This document shows, in pieces, positions 14,596-16,321 of a DNA stretch of 16,321 nucleotides. The position numbers and the translations under genes were made by a program. The number at the start of each line of letters is the position of its first letter. Position 1 is the first letter of the stretch. The DNA comes from CAZVXI01 sp964631295. Lineage in GTDB: Bacteria; Planctomycetota; Phycisphaerae; Phycisphaerales; SM1A02. The notes beneath the pieces are model-generated. The model did no database searches. It saw nothing but the letters and a program-made list of their open reading frames with translations, and was not told the origin of the DNA. Where the stretch lies: positions 1 through 16,321 of the forward strand of contig CAZVXI010000056.1 of assembly GCA_964631295.1 (NCBI GenBank), written 5' to 3'.

Positions 14596-14724
14596 GGGTC
14601 TCCTTTCGCGGCCAACGGGCGTCCAGGCCCGACCGCGCAAAATCAGCGGGGCGCAGGATTTATCGGAACGCCTCCGACAGGCGCTTGAATTCCTTCCCCG
14701 TTTGACATCTCAACCGCATCCGGC
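14596..14724 (-). promoter_or_regulatory. Intergenic region upstream of parA-CBM48
   Basis: These 129 bp hold the Shine-Dalgarno AAAGGAG of the ATPase gene and a small GC hairpin (CGCCT 14669-14673 with AGGCG 14679-14683). The hairpin has no U tract and is a weak terminator candidate at best. GATAAAT (minus strand, about 14664-14658) is a possible -10. I cannot tell whether the glycosyltransferase and parA genes are cotranscribed. Confidence 0.3.
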
Positions 14725-16311
14725 CTATTGGAAACGCATCAGCAGATGCCGTGTTGGCCAGTGCCCGGGCCAGCCCATGTCGGCTGACTCCACCACAATC
14801 TCCCCCTCCAACTCGCCGCCGGAACTCGCCACGATCGACTCGATGCGATCATCCAGCGAGTCATCCCGGATCGTCACGAGCCAGAACGGCGTTCCCTCAC
14901 TCGCAAACGACAACGGCACGCGCCCATCCTCGCGCATGCTCACTCCGAACAGCGCCTGGAAATACGTGCCGCCTTGCCAGAACGCGATCGGTGCCGGGCT
15001 TGTGTGAATCGCCTCCCTCGCCTCCCATGCGAACTGCTCCAGCTTCCGCGGGAACTCCGGCGACGGTGCTGCCGGCTGCCGCTGATCAGACACAGTCATC
15101 ACCGTCAGGATCACCGCCCCTGCGACCGACACCAACCATGGTGCCTTCACACCGAGGCGTGGCCGCATGTGCACAGACCACCACGCCGCCAGGATCGCCG
15201 CTGCCGGGTAACACGGCGCGAGATAGTCGGCCCGCTTGCCCGTGCTGAGCGTGAAGAACCCGATCGTCACAACGATGAACACCACCGCTCCCAGCAGCCA
15301 CGGCCGGGCGGCCTCCGGCAACAATCGCCATCCACGCTCGCGATACTGATCCGCATCGGCCCCCTTGTGCCGCCTGATCATCGCAAACAACGCAATGATT
15401 GTCAGCACCGACCAGGGCGCAAATCGCCCGAGGTAGTACCCCCCCATGTTCGGCAGGTCGATCACGAAACCGATCGGCCCCTTGTCACTTCCCTCGGGCC
15501 CGGTGCCCGTCACCCTGCCGTAAATCTCATCATGCCACAGCACCTGCAGCACATGCTCGCGGTCAATCATCCACGCAGCAGCGACCCATGTGCCCGTCAT
15601 CACCAGCGCCAGCGGCAGACCCCACCACCATCCACTGCGATTGACCGTACCCCACGAGCCGCCAATCACACGCGCCGCGAGAAATACATAGATCACCGGC
15701 ACCAGTGCCGCAGGCCCCTTCGTCAATCCCGCCAGACCGATCGACACCCACAGCACCGCCTGCAACCACCACATGCGCTGCGAACCTCCACGCACATACA
15801 TCGCCGTCGCCGCCACCCACGCCACCGCGATCCACAACGTCAGCACCATGTCCGGCCGGGCGAGATACCCAAGCTTGAACATCGGATACGTCGACACAAG
15901 CATCAGCCCCGCAAGCCAGCCGACAATCGGAACATGTTCCTGCCCCACGCCCCCCGTCGATCTGCGGTCAATCCCATTCCCCAGACGCACCACCAGCAGC
16001 CAGCACAGCGCGATCGAAATCACGCTCGGCATCTTGTGGGCGATCACACTGCCGAACCCCAGCAGCCACACGAACGGCGCTGCGATCCAGTTATACAACG
16101 GCGGCTTCGTTGCAGGCCGCTCGCCCGCCTCGATCGGCAGGATCCAGTTGCCATGCAGCACGATGTCCGTTGTGTAACAGATCGTCTTCGGCTGCGTCTG
16201 ATCCCACAGATCAAGCGGCCCTGCCACGCGCGCCACCAGCAACCACACCAGTGCCGCCATGCTGCACAGCGCCAGCGGCCAGTGCACACGCTGCCGAACT
16301 TGTTCGATCAC
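14725..16311 (-). CDS. ArnT/PMT-type GT-C family glycosyltransferase, integral membrane
   Basis: The 528-aa protein is a polytopic membrane enzyme of the PMT_2/ArnT (GT83-like) kind, which transfers a sugar from a polyprenyl-phosphate donor to lipid A, lipids or protein on the outer side of the membrane. Supporting features are the first periplasmic loop after TM1 with an acidic site (Asp37 in PLDLWDQTQ), HGNWILPI, KPPLYNW (69-75), YLARPDMVLTLW (Asp154), LAGLTKGPAAL, and HDEIYGRVTG...GGYYLGRFAPWSV. About ten hydrophobic segments reach to residue about 410, followed by a soluble C-terminal domain of about 110 aa. The loop lacks the usual Asp-Glu-Ala-Arg string and has DQTQP instead. The GTG at 16311 is preceded by GGGAG at the window edge, 5 nt away. 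The acceptor and donor are unknown. Confidence 0.85.
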   Translation of the reverse strand: MIEQVRQRVHWPLALCSMAALVWLLVARVAGPLDLWDQTQPKTICYTTDIVLHGNWILPIEAGERPATKPPLYNWIAAPFVWLLGFGSVIAHKMPSVISIALCWLLVVRLGNGIDRRSTGGVGQEHVPIVGWLAGLMLVSTYPMFKLGYLARPDMVLTLWIAVAWVAATAMYVRGGSQRMWWLQAVLWVSIGLAGLTKGPAALVPVIYVFLAARVIGGSWGTVNRSGWWWGLPLALVMTGTWVAAAWMIDREHVLQVLWHDEIYGRVTGTGPEGSDKGPIGFVIDLPNMGGYYLGRFAPWSVLTIIALFAMIRRHKGADADQYRERGWRLLPEAARPWLLGAVVFIVVTIGFFTLSTGKRADYLAPCYPAAAILAAWWSVHMRPRLGVKAPWLVSVAGAVILTVMTVSDQRQPAAPSPEFPRKLEQFAWEAREAIHTSPAPIAFWQGGTYFQALFGVSMREDGRVPLSFASEGTPFWLVTIRDDSLDDRIESIVASSGGELEGEIVVESADMGWPGHWPTRHLLMRFQ

Positions 16312-16321
16312 GCCGGCTCCC

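Noticed and set aside
14669..14683. CGCCT/AGGCG hairpin as terminator of the glycosyltransferase gene
   Set aside because: Only about 5-7 bp and not followed by a U tract.

Overview
The window looks like chromosomal DNA of a high-GC, Gram-negative-type bacterium. I would guess a planctomycete of the Phycisphaerae type, at moderate confidence. The reasons are the mix of CsrA, MraZ, DapF and many lipobox proteins, start codons that often lack a Shine-Dalgarno, and a ParA plus ParA-like pair of a kind I associate with planctomycetes. No 16S or other phylogenetic marker is present. No phage, IS, CRISPR, tRNA or rRNA was seen. A run of 10 Ns at 6892-6901 is a scaffold join that falls inside mraZ.

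Layout, left to right. (1) 87-1706 +: a C45-family N-terminal-cysteine acyltransferase/hydrolase, then a small membrane protein. (2) 5660-1681 -: a three-gene unit of a lipoprotein of unknown function, an M48 membrane metalloprotease and DapF. The last two are coupled by an ATGA overlap, and dapF runs 26 bp into the convergent membrane-protein gene. (3) 5717-6365 +: a stand-alone NifU-C (Nfu) iron-sulfur protein and csrA. csrA is followed by about 450 bp without a credible gene, and the first 110 bp of that hold three consecutive hairpins and many GGA motifs. (4) mraZ (-), interrupted by the assembly gap, with a 10-bp-phased repeat at its own promoter. A flavin-reductase-like gene and an amidohydrolase (+) are divergent from it. 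(5) 11307-9376 -: a CPxCG DUF2752-like membrane protein followed by two lipoproteins that look like diverged paralogs. (6) 14595-11375 -: a ParA ATPase carrying a C-terminal CBM48/AMPK-type glycogen-recognition domain, translationally coupled to a ParA/FlhG-like protein that lacks the P-loop. (7) 16311-14725 -: an ArnT/PMT-type GT-C glycosyltransferase.

The most unusual content is the ParA-CBM48 fusion with its nucleotide-motif-less partner: a positioning-type ATPase joined to a polysaccharide-binding fold, with no ParB in the window. Three regulatory observations also deserve attention. Several genes carry a TANNNT box exactly 6 nt before ATG, which suggests leaderless transcripts. The mraZ promoter has GTG-type boxes at 10-bp spacing. 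The csrA 3' region may be a CsrA-binding RNA. All functions are read from sequence by eye; no searches were run.
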